A stretch of 57,030 bases of DNA, from positions 1 to 57,030 of the forward strand of contig JAJDYX010000024.1 of the NCBI GenBank assembly GCA_022824945.1, in the 5' to 3' direction. A model generated the notes under the pieces. That model had not been told where the DNA came from. It saw only the letters and a program-made list of their open reading frames with translations, and made no database searches. The stretch is from Candidatus Latescibacterota bacterium (GTDB lineage: Bacteria > Latescibacterota > UBA2968). The translations under genes were made by a program, and so were the position numbers. Positions 1 through 9,408 of this stretch are shown piece by piece. Position 1 is the stretch's first letter; the number at the start of each line of letters is the position of its first letter.

Positions 1-2109
1 TTCAATATGGATATTACCGGATTCGATGTCCTTGATCAGACCAAATAAACTCTTCTGGCGTTGTTCTAACCGATTGCGCTCTGCCGTTGTCATGTCTCGA
101 TGAACGACCCGTAACTGCTCGCGCTGCTTCTCGGTCGGATAGGTGAATCGTAGATCGAAATTTTGAAATTTCAATTTGTCATATTCTTTTATGATTTCTT
201 TCATTCTGTTACCAACACCGAGTACGCGAATCCAGGCTTTACTTCTCGTGATGGCCGTGAAAAGTTGGTTGCGAATACTTGCCAAATTTCGCAATGACGA
301 GTGACAGTCCTGCGCATTGATGATGTAAACCATTCCAGCCTCGTTCCCCTTGGCGCGATAAATCCCGGTAAAGGTCACTAAATCTTTATCTGGCTGAAAA
401 AAGGTATCGGGAGTAGTGTCAACGCCAGCAAGATGAGAGTTGATGTCCATTTCCAGTAAACGACTGCGTATCGGCCCAACGCTCGACCGCGTCGTGCGAG
501 GATCGGGATTGATGACAATAATATCCTCGTGTCGCAATTCATCGTTCTCTAGATTTTTTTTAATCTCTCTTGTCAGCCAATCGGCCTGTTCCTCCTGGCT
601 GCCGAAGGAAATGAACTGTATCAAGTCGTCAATAGGCGAATGGGCTTCAAGAAATTTCGGGCTCGTCTCCTCCGACCTGTAGAGCGTTACAGAGGAGCCT
701 TCTTCCAATTTACCGTCTCGCGTTTGATACCCAATTTCCTCCCATAGCTCCGGATGGTCGAACATCTGGATAAGTCCCGTTCCACCTGGCAGAAGTGCAT
801 CTCGGTATATCCCAAACCCGAGCGCGTGAGCTGTTACGAGAACGGGACGCGAATTGCGGTAGCATTTCTTGAGAATGATATCGCGTTGCGCCTCATTACT
901 GCTTGCATCGTCGAACCGCACTTTGGGAGCCCCATCAGCATTCTTCCCAAAAATCTCCTCCGGTGAGGGTAGGGAGTCTCCAGAGAGGTTTTGCAACTCA
1001 TCGTACGCGTAAACCAGTCTTTTGGAGTTCCCCAATAATTCATAACAAAGCCGCAGAAATGTCGGTGAAAAATCCTGTGCCTCATCTACCAGAATTGCAT
1101 CGTATAGCTGCTTATTTTCATGCGCCTGACCAAGTGCTTGTCCGCACGCCCCGGCAAATGCATTTTCCCGACCAAATTTTTTCATCGCCATCTCGAAATC
1201 GAAATATGCAATATTGTGGGCATGACAAAACTGGTGATAGATACCATCACGGTCACGACCACCAGGAGCACCCCAGGCGTGTATAATCTGCAGATAGTCC
1301 CAGTCCGGCTCCTCACCCGTCTGTTCAAGGGTAAACCTTTCGATCAGGCGGCGGAAATGTCCCTTGAGCGAGCGCGTGTTGAAGGTGACACCAATACGCC
1401 AATCGGGATGCTGGGCGTGCAGATAAGCCGCCTTCAATGCCAAAACAATCGTCTTACCCGAACCAGCCAGACCGCGAATGCGTTGCACGCCTTCAACGGT
1501 TTCTATAACCGCTCTGCTCTGATCATTGTCCAGTGTAGCGATTGAGTCTTCCAAATTTTTCAGTCTATCGCCCCGAGAATTTCTTTTTTTGATCGTCCTT
1601 CTCACCCCACTCTTGCGAATCGCAGAAATGCTCTCAATCGCCGATAGGGCTTTTTCATATATCTCCTTATCAGGCCGTTTCCACTCAAATTTTTTCAGTT
1701 CTGGCACCAGTGACGAGGGATTCACAAGCGGATAATAATCGTCTTGAACAGGCGAGTATAGATGAGGGACACCCGGCGCAAACGAAATCGTATGAATATC
1801 AATCAGGAGATTCCTGCGATCCATCAAGTCACGATATGTCTTAAGCCGGGCTTCGAGAATATTGGCCGAGTCATCTTGCCGTGCCCTATAGTCGCCAGTA
1901 TTGGGTCCTTCAATCAGATCGAATAAGATGATTCCCTTATCTGCGGATACCAAGAGCGCGTCAATCGGATGTGGGCCTTCGGGTGTGGCTATGACCGGAA
2001 ATCCAATAAAAAATTGACCGGAAAAATCGGTCTCACGAGACATGAGATCAGCCAGGCTTCTGCTGGCGACAGGTTTGCGACTGGCACCTCTAACGATATC
2101 AATGCTCAT
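1..2109 (-). CDS. UvrD/Rep-like superfamily I helicase, 3' end beyond window
   Basis: Open for 703 codons from the ATG at 2109 to the left edge with no stop, so the C-terminus is missing. AAGGAGAA lies about nine bases before the ATG and fixes the start. Seen: Walker A GLAGSGKT at residues 213-220, Walker B/motif II DEAQDF at about 342-347, a later RAKGNEA motif and an LFTAITRSK motif, which match the motif order of UvrD-type helicases with a UvrD_C_2-like end. The first 200 residues, before the P-loop, resemble the nuclease-related leader often found on such proteins, but I see no confident catalytic set there. Expected role: ATP-driven DNA or RNA unwinding in repair or defence. Its neighbours (Rpn-like nuclease, AlbA ATPase) suggest an accessory cluster. 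Confidence 0.88.
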   Translation of the reverse strand, partial: MSIDIVRGASRKPVASRSLADLMSRETDFSGQFFIGFPVIATPEGPHPIDALLVSADKGIILFDLIEGPNTGDYRARQDDSANILEARLKTYRDLMDRRNLLIDIHTISFAPGVPHLYSPVQDDYYPLVNPSSLVPELKKFEWKRPDKEIYEKALSAIESISAIRKSGVRRTIKKRNSRGDRLKNLEDSIATLDNDQSRAVIETVEGVQRIRGLAGSGKTIVLALKAAYLHAQHPDWRIGVTFNTRSLKGHFRRLIERFTLEQTGEEPDWDYLQIIHAWGAPGGRDRDGIYHQFCHAHNIAYFDFEMAMKKFGRENAFAGACGQALGQAHENKQLYDAILVDEAQDFSPTFLRLCYELLGNSKRLVYAYDELQNLSGDSLPSPEEIFGKNADGAPKVRFDDASSNEAQRDIILKKCYRNSRPVLVTAHALGFGIYRDALLPGGTGLIQMFDHPELWEEIGYQTRDGKLEEGSSVTLYRSEETSPKFLEAHSPIDDLIQFISFGSQEEQADWLTREIKKNLENDELRHEDIIVINPDPRTTRSSVGPIRSRLLEMDINSHLAGVDTTPDTFFQPDKDLVTFTGIYRAKGNEAGMVYIINAQDCHSSLRNLASIRNQLFTAITRSKAWIRVLGVGNRMKEIIKEYDKLKFQNFDLRFTYPTEKQREQLRVVHRDMTTAERNRLEQRQKSLFGLIKDIESGNIHIE

Positions 2110-2635
2110 GATTAATTCTCCTTGTAATTTTAATTTGCTGTTGTATGAAGTATGGGCATAATTTTTTTGAATCTAATCCGGAGCGAACTAAAGTCCGCAA
2201 TATACAATAATAGACGATATTGACCTTTCGTGCAAGGCCGGTATTACTATAGACACTCACCGTGGGACGACCAGTCTAAACCGTGAATAAATCACTGACA
2301 TTACGCGAGAACCACCGCGGCAGTTACATCGGCAAGTAGTACATATCTTTCACATAACCGCCCACTCATCGCTCAAAATGTCCCCTCTCGCCTTTCATCT
2401 GTGCCCATCTGCGTCCATCCCTGTTTTCACAGGGACATGCCTGCGGATTAAATTCAGGTTGTGAACAAATGTACAATACAGCATATTTAAAGCACAATGC
2501 GGTGTTTAGACGTCTGCCAACGCAAAATATCGCTCAATTTTTGGGATAATTGCATTTTTTGGCCTGATATTTGCTTGAGTTCTGACTGTTGCGTTTGTCC
2601 AAAATACGACCAACTCTCAGAACAGGGCATCTCAC
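2110..2635. other. intergenic region with one degenerate repeat arm
   Basis: No gene is supported here. It contains the promoter side of the divergent helicase and Rpn-like genes. Bases about 2391-2432 (cctttcatctgtgcccatct onward) resemble one arm of the GCAACCAC-ended inverted element found at 21733, 45708 and 56640, but no partner arm is visible. Confidence 0.5.
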
Positions 2636-3580
2636 ATGGCCGAATTTGATGCAATATCCAAACACCTCATTCAAACTTATCCCGACGACTTTGCCAGCTT
2701 CACCCTCGGACGCGAGGACGTTGAAGTTCTCGCAGTCATTGACACAGAACAACTCACTGTTGAAGCACACCAGACCGATAGCCTGATTCGCGTGCGTATG
2801 GATGACGAGGAGGTATTGGTTCACAACGAGTTTCAAACCACCGACAGCACCAATCCGCCCATGCCGCGCCGCATGGCAGGCTATATTGGACATGCTATTC
2901 GGCAATACGGCCTGCCGATTTATTCCAACGTGATCTACCTGCGCCCCGATGCAGGGCGGCGCGATCCCGGATATTATGTCCAGGAGCGTTCCGGCTACCC
3001 AATAGCGATTCATTACAGGGTGATCAGGCTGATTGAGATAGAAGGCGAGCACGTCCTCGAATCGGGGCAATCGGGTCTGATTCCTTTCACGCCGTTGATG
3101 AAGCCACCTGAAGGAATGGTCTCGGATGCGTGGTTGCAACAGTGTATTCACACGGCTCGGACGCGCCGCATTGCTCGGACATATAGGGCGGATTATCTGG
3201 CTGGCATGGTGGCATTGAGTGAGTTGGTATATGAATCTGAAACGATTTCTGGTATTATTTTTAAGGAGGGTATCATGGATCTGATCCGCGAATCATCACT
3301 TTTTCAATCCCTTACCCAACAAAGCAGAGAGGAAGCCAGAGAGGAGGGTCTTGAGCAGGGCCTTGAGCAGGGCCTTGAGCAGGGCCTTGAGCAGGGGGTC
3401 AGGCAACGTGCCATTGAAGATATCCTCGAAGTGTTGGAGATCCGATTTGATATGCCCGAAACACATCCTCTATCCGCCCGCATTGCCACCATTGACGATT
3501 TGCAACACCTCAAACAGTTGCTCCGTGCGGCGGTTCAGGTGCCCAATCTTGAGGCATTTCAGCGCGTATTAGATGCGTGA
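2636..3580 (+). CDS. Rpn/PD-(D/E)XK-family putative transposase-nuclease
   Basis: A 314-residue protein of the Rpn (YhgA-like, recombination-promoting nuclease) type. An N-terminal PD-(D/E)XK-like fold is suggested by the strand EVLVHNEFQT near residue 60, which carries the ExQ-type motif of the family. The middle (about 120-200) is rich in hydrophobic and basic residues. A charged segment EEAREEGLEQGLEQGLEQG at about 236-255 is encoded by four near-identical 12-bp units (3348-3398), a tract commonly seen in this family. The ribosome-binding site is weak. Family members are linked to RecA-independent recombination or act as transposase-like nucleases; activity here is inferred. It is not flanked by obvious inverted repeats. 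Confidence 0.75.
   Translation: MAEFDAISKHLIQTYPDDFASFTLGREDVEVLAVIDTEQLTVEAHQTDSLIRVRMDDEEVLVHNEFQTTDSTNPPMPRRMAGYIGHAIRQYGLPIYSNVIYLRPDAGRRDPGYYVQERSGYPIAIHYRVIRLIEIEGEHVLESGQSGLIPFTPLMKPPEGMVSDAWLQQCIHTARTRRIARTYRADYLAGMVALSELVYESETISGIIFKEGIMDLIRESSLFQSLTQQSREEAREEGLEQGLEQGLEQGLEQGVRQRAIEDILEVLEIRFDMPETHPLSARIATIDDLQHLKQLLRAAVQVPNLEAFQRVLDA
3348..3398 (+). repeat. 12-bp in-frame tandem repeat (Leu-Glu-Gln-Gly)
   Basis: Four nearly identical copies of cttgagcagggc inside the Rpn-like gene encode a Leu-Glu-Gln-Gly run. The unit is a multiple of three, so copy-number change would keep the frame. Confidence 0.9.
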
Positions 3581-3597
3581 TGTGATTGCCCAATGAA

Positions 3598-3942
3598 TCA
3601 TGTGTCAGTAGCGTCGAGTTCTCGCAAAAGTTGCTCCGCCGCGTCTGCGATGCTGTCATTGCCAGCCTCTCGCGCTAAATCTCGTGCGGTCTCGAAATCC
3701 TGTCGCGCTCGATTTATTAGACTTAACTCGACCTTCGCAACACCTCGGTTGTAGTATGCGTCGGCATCGTTTGGCTTCAAACGAATCGCCGTATCATAGT
3801 CAACGATAGCCTCATTATCGCGCTCAATAGCGACCATCGCGTCATCCATACTGCCACGCAGTGCATCGGCCATCTGCCACAACTCAGCCTCGTAATTAGT
3901 AGGTTCATCCCCATTCGTTTTAGTCATCCTTTTGATAATCAC
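3598..3942 (-). CDS. small tetratricopeptide-repeat protein
   Basis: A 114-residue soluble protein. Residues about 40-95 carry a recognisable TPR pair: the segment AIRLKPNDADAYYNRGVAK has the W/Y, G, Y and A pattern of TPR helices and is followed by a second degenerate repeat. No signal peptide or membrane segment. Its start overlaps the stop of the upstream AlbA ATPase gene by four bases, so the two are translationally coupled and the TPR protein probably works with, or scaffolds, that ATPase. The alternative start Met6 (MTKTNGDE) is possible. The partner and process are not visible from sequence. Confidence 0.7.
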   Translation of the reverse strand: MIIKRMTKTNGDEPTNYEAELWQMADALRGSMDDAMVAIERDNEAIVDYDTAIRLKPNDADAYYNRGVAKVELSLINRARQDFETARDLAREAGNDSIADAAEQLLRELDATDT

Positions 3943-5687
3943 GGCTTAAACGGCCGGTACTCGACCAGTGCTGATCGGCCTACGATATCGACAATGCGAA
4001 CGAGCATCTCCGTTCCATCTGCATCAGTTAATCGCAGGTCCTCGCCTAGAAGGAAGTGAACCGGTTGCTGCTCGCCCTGGTTGATAGCGATGTTAGAGGC
4101 GTAGATATAAGTTCTATCAAGCGTATCGCGTTTGGGATTCAGCCTGCCCTTGAGTCCCGGAAGGGAACCAGTCGCCTCTGGGAAAATGACCGCACCACCG
4201 TCGGAAAGCGGCTTCAATTCAACTGCGAGCGCACCTTCTGAGGGCATCCACTCTTGTTCGCAGTACGCAGCAAAGCCGCAGGCAGCGACAAACACAGTCA
4301 TCGGCAAATCAACCGTATGCAGACCAACAATGGCCTCGCCCAGCGTATCTGTCGTAGCCTGTCTCCAGGTCTTGTTCGGGAACAGCACCAGTATCTCTGC
4401 ATCGGCAAGGGGTTGCTCGCTGGCACGCACAGTGATGAGCACGCGGGCGGGACTCGGCTCGGTGGAAGCCGCCGGTAGTGTAACGCGAAGATCCGATCCC
4501 CCAACCAGATCGAACCGCGGCAAACGCCCGGCGAGTTCGCGTGTTTCTCGTCGAATGATGGGAACGCCATCGCCGCGCCGCTCCATAATAAAAAGCCGAC
4601 CACCAACTCCCTGGATACCACTGGTCGGCATCCGTCCCAGAACCGAGGCAAGCACCTCGTTGCGCGTCGCCTGCCGATATTCCAACTCATCTACTGTCAG
4701 ACTATTGGCCAGGGCACCCGGCGACTGGATTTCCACCCGGTCAGCGAACATCGACAGACGAATCCGGCTACCGCGCATCGAATAGTCGCGATAGTCGCGA
4801 TGGACCACGGCATTGACGAGAGCTTCAAACAAGGCTTCTGCGCTGTACTGCGGCAAATCCATGCGGGCCGGATCCTTGTAAGCACCGACACGCATATTAC
4901 GCACGGCAAAGGCGACCGCTTCGGCAATTTGTCGGTTGAGCGGGCCGGTAATCGTCTGAGTGTCGAGTTGCCCGGAAGCGCGATCAGTGCCGCGGTAATG
5001 GGTAGCTGTAATACAGGCATTAGGCAACCATTCCTCCGGGGTATGGCTACAAAAGAGAAGACCGGCGACAGTCGCTCGCATCGTACCCTGTTCATCCTGT
5101 CCGAGAAGGCCCATTTTTTCCAATGCCGTTTCCGGATCCATCCTGCCTTCCGCGCTCAACAACGGCTTCCACAGTGCTTCGTCCAGTGTACCCAATCCGG
5201 TATTGGGCACCGGCTGCTCGTCGAACCAGAGAAACCTCGCCTGCCCTCGCCGCTGCGCCAAACGCAGTCGCTCATCGCTCGTCATCCGTCGCTTTGACCC
5301 GCCTACCCGAACATAACTACCACCCGGGCTATCGTGCTGGGCTTCGCCCTGAGGCACTTCAACCAGCAGCAACCGCTTGCCATCCAATTCTCTGTGATAG
5401 GTGCTAATGCGAACCGCTGGTTTGATCGCATCAGAGCTAACCTCGACCAGAACAGAATCCAGCGCGACGATCTGTTCACGCGACAGGCCCTGAATCTCAC
5501 CTGCGTCGGTAACGCCGCAGAGCAGCATACCGCCGTTCCCATTGGCAAAAGCCGCGATCTCATCGGCCAAATCATCGCGGCTCGGACTTTTGGGCCGATT
5601 CCCGGAAAACGCGATCTGCTTAAATTCCCATAGACTATCCTCGGCCAGCCGCAGTTGACGCGCAATATCCTGGTCGCTATAGTTCAT
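3939..5687 (-). CDS. AlbA_2 (Schlafen-type) DNA-binding ATPase with HATPase_c_4
   Basis: 582 residues. The N-terminus (about 10-130) is an AlbA_2/Schlafen-like domain: WEFKQ and FANGNGGMLLCGV are its hallmarks. Residues about 280-330 hold the EALVNAVVHRDY motif of the divergent HATPase_c_4 domain found in RecG-like transcriptional regulators of this class. The last 180 residues are not typical: a beta-rich, carboxypeptidase-regulatory-like stretch (about 405-480) and a further tail. GGAGGTG lies just before the ATG. The TPR gene overlaps its stop. Such proteins act as DNA-binding regulators or as defence components; which applies here cannot be told from sequence. Confidence 0.8.
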   Translation of the reverse strand: MNYSDQDIARQLRLAEDSLWEFKQIAFSGNRPKSPSRDDLADEIAAFANGNGGMLLCGVTDAGEIQGLSREQIVALDSVLVEVSSDAIKPAVRISTYHRELDGKRLLLVEVPQGEAQHDSPGGSYVRVGGSKRRMTSDERLRLAQRRGQARFLWFDEQPVPNTGLGTLDEALWKPLLSAEGRMDPETALEKMGLLGQDEQGTMRATVAGLLFCSHTPEEWLPNACITATHYRGTDRASGQLDTQTITGPLNRQIAEAVAFAVRNMRVGAYKDPARMDLPQYSAEALFEALVNAVVHRDYRDYSMRGSRIRLSMFADRVEIQSPGALANSLTVDELEYRQATRNEVLASVLGRMPTSGIQGVGGRLFIMERRGDGVPIIRRETRELAGRLPRFDLVGGSDLRVTLPAASTEPSPARVLITVRASEQPLADAEILVLFPNKTWRQATTDTLGEAIVGLHTVDLPMTVFVAACGFAAYCEQEWMPSEGALAVELKPLSDGGAVIFPEATGSLPGLKGRLNPKRDTLDRTYIYASNIAINQGEQQPVHFLLGEDLRLTDADGTEMLVRIVDIVGRSALVEYRPFKP

Positions 5688-5714
5688 CGGACACCTCCAA
5701 AATCGACACTCGTT

Positions 5715-6554
5715 CTATTCATCCCTTCCCCTCTTCACCTGCGGTTCTCGTGGGAGCGGAACTTGCGGTTGAACGATCCGGCGGCGTTGGGGCGTGAGGC
5801 GTTCCAGCAACTCGGGTGACGGCTGGTACCCGTGCCGGAAATTCCCCCACGAAGGCCCGTACCGATACACCGCGATACGCCGCGTCCCCGCATTCACCCG
5901 CTTCGCCGACCCGTGTGAAATCCCATCCACAAAAACCAGCGCATCGCCCGCCTTCATAAACACCTCAATCGCGCCCTCTACCCCATCCACAGACCTGTCC
6001 TCCCCCATCCTCTGCTTATCGTAATCCGGATGCCTGAAATTCGACTTGTGACTCCCTGGAATCAACATCGTCCCCCCATCGCCCGGACCGATATCCGTCA
6101 GCGCCATCAGCACATTCACCTGCCCGCACATAAACCGCCCCCCGTGATACCGGAACTGATTCCTCGTAATCGGCGGAAACCCGCCCGAATGCAACCCAAT
6201 CGCCTCGCCCGGCTCCCGAAAATTGGCCAAACACTCATCGATAAACAGCGGACCGTGATGGTGATCAAACGTCCCCTCCGCACCGATAAAAAGCTTCACA
6301 TGCTCGAACCACGACGGATGATCAATCAAATCTTCAAACGGCTCGCCCGCCTCGTAAATCTGCTGATAATTGATCCCCGACGTCACATCGCCATACGAAT
6401 GCCCCTGAACATACCCGAACCACTCCCCCGGCCTCAGCGCGGGAATCTCATCCAAACAATCGTTCAACGCCTGAACCTCATCCGCCGTCAGCGCCCCCTC
6501 CAAATGCAAGTACCCGCGCAAATCAAACAAATAAACATCGAGATCTGGAACCAT
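5715..6554 (-). CDS. PhyH-type Fe/2-oxoglutarate dioxygenase, HxG variant
   Basis: 279 residues from the ATG at 6554, chosen because AAGGAG sits eight bases upstream; an upstream ATG at 6575 lacks this. The fold markers of phytanoyl-CoA dioxygenase-like proteins are present: the N-terminal DLRGYLHLEGALTADEV, the DHHHGPLF strand, PGDGG followed by IPGSHKSNF, the distal His (ISHGS, about 214) and the 2-oxoglutarate-binding Arg (TRRIAV, about 225). The proximal iron motif, normally HxD, reads H-S-G (about 122-124). That resembles the HxG or HxA motif of radical halogenases, although loss of activity or another ligand is possible. The substrate is unknown. Confidence 0.82.
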   Translation of the reverse strand: MVPDLDVYLFDLRGYLHLEGALTADEVQALNDCLDEIPALRPGEWFGYVQGHSYGDVTSGINYQQIYEAGEPFEDLIDHPSWFEHVKLFIGAEGTFDHHHGPLFIDECLANFREPGEAIGLHSGGFPPITRNQFRYHGGRFMCGQVNVLMALTDIGPGDGGTMLIPGSHKSNFRHPDYDKQRMGEDRSVDGVEGAIEVFMKAGDALVFVDGISHGSAKRVNAGTRRIAVYRYGPSWGNFRHGYQPSPELLERLTPQRRRIVQPQVPLPREPQVKRGRDE

Positions 6555-6638
6555 TGTCACACTCCTTGTCAACATGATCTATTCACATCGCAAGTTATGA
6601 TAAACTGTTATAGGCTTAAAATCCATATCATTTTTGGC

Positions 6639-6663
6639 GGGCGAGGCATGCCTCGCCCCTACA
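6639..6663. repeat. palindromic repeat, family 1 (GGGCGAGGCATGCCTCGCCC + CTAC)
   Basis: A perfect 20-bp palindrome followed by CCTAC. Identical copies lie at 16343 and 29249, and variant cores with the same tail at 23315 and 44115. It sits between divergent genes. Confidence 0.85.
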
Positions 6664-6771
6664 ATACACCGCATCTTCCCCACTTCCTACTTCACACTTC
6701 TTACTTCACACTTGCCTCATTCCCCATCTCATTATATAATTTGGAAACATCGTAAAAACGGATACTCAAAC

Positions 6772-7623
6772 ATGGAACCACAAAACCCCAAAAACATGCG
6801 TGAACGCACGCCTGAGACCACACGCGGTGAAGAAACCGAGGAAGAGCAGATCATCGAGGAAGAAATCCTTGAAGAATCGCAACCCCTGCTCGAAGAACGG
6901 CTCACCTTGCGAAAACCGCTCGGCTTATTATTTGACCTGGGCGACACCCTCTTGACATACCTCAAATTCGACCCAGAAGCCGGGCATGCAGCCACACTTA
7001 ACATCGCCAACAACCCATTGGGTTACACAGCCGAAGACATTGCCACAAACATAAAAAAACTCAACCGCGACCTCATACCCCGCAGGGAAAAAGCACGAGT
7101 AGAATTTCATCCCCACATCATCCAGCGCCACGTCTATGAAGCCCTGCACATCACCTTTGACCGCACCCCTGAAGAAGTCGAACGCGTATTCTGGCGCGCG
7201 GCAACATCCTGGCAGCCAGAACCGGGCATAGAATACGTCCTCGAAATATTGCGAAACAAAAACATCCCAATGGGCATCGTCAGCAACGCCGCATTTTGCG
7301 GCCACACATTGATGTGGGAAATTGAACAACAGGGAATAGCGGACTACTTCCGCTTCCTCATGTCCAGCGCCGACTATTGGGTACGCAAACCCCATCCCCT
7401 CCTATTGGAAACCGCCGCCGCCAAACTCGGATTCAAACCCTCCGACGTATGGTATGTGGGCAACTCGCCGCAATACGATATCGCAGCCGCGCACAACGCC
7501 GGCATGGGCGCCGTATGGTACAACCGTCTGGACGACCCCCTCGATGGGCCCGACCCCCATGTCGAAATCAAAAGCTGGCGCGAATTTTTAGAATTAGTCG
7601 AAGGCTTTTATTTGAAAATATAA
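6772..7623 (+). CDS. HAD-superfamily hydrolase with acidic N-terminal extension
   Basis: 283 residues. HAD motifs in order: I FDLGDTL (nucleophile Asp55), II VSNAA (Ser about 177), III the Lys in RKPHP (about 208) and IV YVGNSPQYD. Motif I is of the DxGDT type, in which the usual second Asp of DxDxT is Gly; this is common in one phosphatase branch. Residues 1-45 form an unusual acidic leader (EETEEEQIIEEEILEE) with no counterpart in the core fold. The ATG at 6772 is taken as start because the reading frame before it overlaps a dispersed repeat. First gene of a tight four-gene operon (gaps of 4-10 bases) leading to a copper monooxygenase. Probably a small phosphatase; substrate unknown. Confidence 0.82.
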   Translation: MEPQNPKNMRERTPETTRGEETEEEQIIEEEILEESQPLLEERLTLRKPLGLLFDLGDTLLTYLKFDPEAGHAATLNIANNPLGYTAEDIATNIKKLNRDLIPRREKARVEFHPHIIQRHVYEALHITFDRTPEEVERVFWRAATSWQPEPGIEYVLEILRNKNIPMGIVSNAAFCGHTLMWEIEQQGIADYFRFLMSSADYWVRKPHPLLLETAAAKLGFKPSDVWYVGNSPQYDIAAAHNAGMGAVWYNRLDDPLDGPDPHVEIKSWREFLELVEGFYLKI

Positions 7624-7633
7624 AGGGAGAACT

Positions 7634-8872
7634 ATGATGTCCGATTTCTCAATCGCAGAAGCTGTACACAACGCATTCGAAAACCACGCCATAGTCGATA
7701 TACACACCCACCTCTATCCCGCTTCAATGGGCGAACTCTACCTGGCGGGACCAGACGAACTCCTCACCTATCACTACCTCAAAGCCGAATGCTCGCGCAT
7801 GTTACCCGAAGGCGTCGCAGTTGACACCTTTAACAACATGCCCACCACAGAACAAGCCGACATCATCTGGCAACAACTCTTCGTCGGCAACAGCTCCCCA
7901 ATATCCGAAGCACAACTCGGCATCGTCACCGTCATGAACCGCCTGGGACTAAACCCCCGCGCAGAAAACCTGTCCGAATTTCGCGCATTCCACAACTCAA
8001 AAACACCCGAAGAATACACCGACATGGTCTTTGAAAGTGCTGGCGTCGCCTGTGTCTATATGACCAACGACCCCCTCGACGACACCGAAGGACCCATGTG
8101 GCAACAGGGCATCGACATCGACTCGCGCTTCAGAGCAGTCCTGCGCCTCGACAGCGCACTCATGAACTGGCCCGCGCCCGCCGACAAACTCCGCGCACTG
8201 GGATACGACGTTGAAGACTGCCTATCCGACAAAACCTTTGCGGAACTGCGACGCTACCTCACCGACTGGGCCCAAAAAATGGACGCCCGATACATGGCCA
8301 TATCGCTCCCCCCGGACTTTGCCTATCCATCTGAAGACAGCATCTCACAACTGATGGGCAACGTCGTATATCCCACAGCCCGGGAACTGCAAATCCCCTC
8401 GGCGATGATGATCGGCGTCACCCGGCAAGTCAACCCAATCCTCAAAGACGGCGGCGACAGCCTGGGCAAATGGGACATCGCCAACCTCGAACGCATCGCG
8501 CGCGACTGGCCCGACGTCAACTTCCTCATCACATTGCTCTCGCGCGAAAACCAGCACGAACTCTGCGTCACGGGCCGAAAATTCCCCAACGTACACCCCT
8601 TTGGCTGCTGGTGGTTCTTAAACAACCCCAGCATCATCCGGGAAATCACAGCCGAACGCCTCGAACTCCTCGGTACCAGCTTTGTACCCCAGCACTCCGA
8701 CGCCCGCATCCTGGACCAGCTACTCTACAAATGGACCCACTCCATCGGCGTCATAGCCCCCGTCTTCATCGACAAATACGAATCGCTCCGCGCCGCGGGC
8801 TGGCCCCTCACCTCCGCAGACATCCAGCGCGACATCGCCACCATGTTTGGAGGCGGCAAATTACTGGACTAA
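7634..8872 (+). CDS. uronate-isomerase-like amidohydrolase
   Basis: 412 residues. The metal-binding HxH of the amidohydrolase TIM-barrel superfamily is in DIHTHLYP (His24, His26), and the overall layout (long inserts after strand 1, late SFVPQHSDARI segment) resembles glucuronate/uronate isomerase relatives rather than urease-type hydrolases. AAAGGGAGAA precedes the ATG; Met1 and Met2 are both possible. It would act in the cytoplasm on a sugar acid or related compound. It lies ten bases after the HAD gene and four before the redoxin gene, so it is in the same transcript as a periplasmic oxidation module. Exact substrate not determinable. Confidence 0.7.
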   Translation: MMSDFSIAEAVHNAFENHAIVDIHTHLYPASMGELYLAGPDELLTYHYLKAECSRMLPEGVAVDTFNNMPTTEQADIIWQQLFVGNSSPISEAQLGIVTVMNRLGLNPRAENLSEFRAFHNSKTPEEYTDMVFESAGVACVYMTNDPLDDTEGPMWQQGIDIDSRFRAVLRLDSALMNWPAPADKLRALGYDVEDCLSDKTFAELRRYLTDWAQKMDARYMAISLPPDFAYPSEDSISQLMGNVVYPTARELQIPSAMMIGVTRQVNPILKDGGDSLGKWDIANLERIARDWPDVNFLITLLSRENQHELCVTGRKFPNVHPFGCWWFLNNPSIIREITAERLELLGTSFVPQHSDARILDQLLYKWTHSIGVIAPVFIDKYESLRAAGWPLTSADIQRDIATMFGGGKLLD

Positions 8873-8876
8873 ACCC

Positions 8877-9404
8877 ATGAACTGGCGTTATAACATCACA
8901 GCCATAACCATCGCCCTTCTTCTCTCATCCGGATCGGGGTTGTGTGCATCGTATAAAATCTATATCTTTATGGGAGAAACCTGTCCGGTCTCGCGGCATT
9001 ACACCTTGACACTCAAAGAATTGCACGCGCAGTACGCATCTGAAAAACTCGAATTCATCGGCGTATTCCCCAATCGGCTCTCCACGCCAGCCACGATTGC
9101 CGCGTTCAAAGAAAAATACGCCTTGCCATTCACTTGCATCGGAGACGCCACCCACACATGGGTGAACCGATTGGGAGCAACCATCACGCCAGAAGTCGTC
9201 GTTGCCGACACATCGCACACCGCGATCTATCGGGGTCGCATTGACAACACCTTTGCGGATTTGGGCAAAAGACGCCGCGTCATCACCGAACGCGATCTCG
9301 CAAATGTACTGAAAGCCCTCAAGGATGAAAAACCCCCGGCATTTCGCCAAACCCAGGCCATTGGTTGCATCATAACCTCATGGCAAAAAGCAAAACAGGA
9401 ATAA
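8877..9404 (+). CDS. exported redoxin-domain protein
   Basis: 175 residues from the ATG at 8877, four bases after the preceding stop. Residues 1-24 are a signal peptide (Arg then a hydrophobic run ending near SGLCAS). A thioredoxin-fold core follows, with ETCPVSRHY giving a single peroxidatic-type Cys36 (CPxS rather than CxxC), a cis-Pro-like turn in ATITPEVVV, and a late Cys164 in AIGC. This one-plus-one cysteine layout is typical of redoxins encoded beside ascorbate-type copper monooxygenases. It probably keeps that enzyme's copper or haem site reduced, or helps assemble it, in the periplasm. That role is inferred from gene order. Confidence 0.75.
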   Translation: MNWRYNITAITIALLLSSGSGLCASYKIYIFMGETCPVSRHYTLTLKELHAQYASEKLEFIGVFPNRLSTPATIAAFKEKYALPFTCIGDATHTWVNRLGATITPEVVVADTSHTAIYRGRIDNTFADLGKRRRVITERDLANVLKALKDEKPPAFRQTQAIGCIITSWQKAKQE

Positions 9405-9408
9405 AGCC

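Noticed and set aside
440..1735. Several plus-strand frames at the left edge
   Set aside because: All lie opposite the helicase gene, whose motifs are unmistakable and which has no stop inside the window.
2534..3151. 205-codon minus-strand frame opposite the Rpn-like gene
   Set aside because: Antisense of a recognisable PD-(D/E)XK-type protein; no start site.
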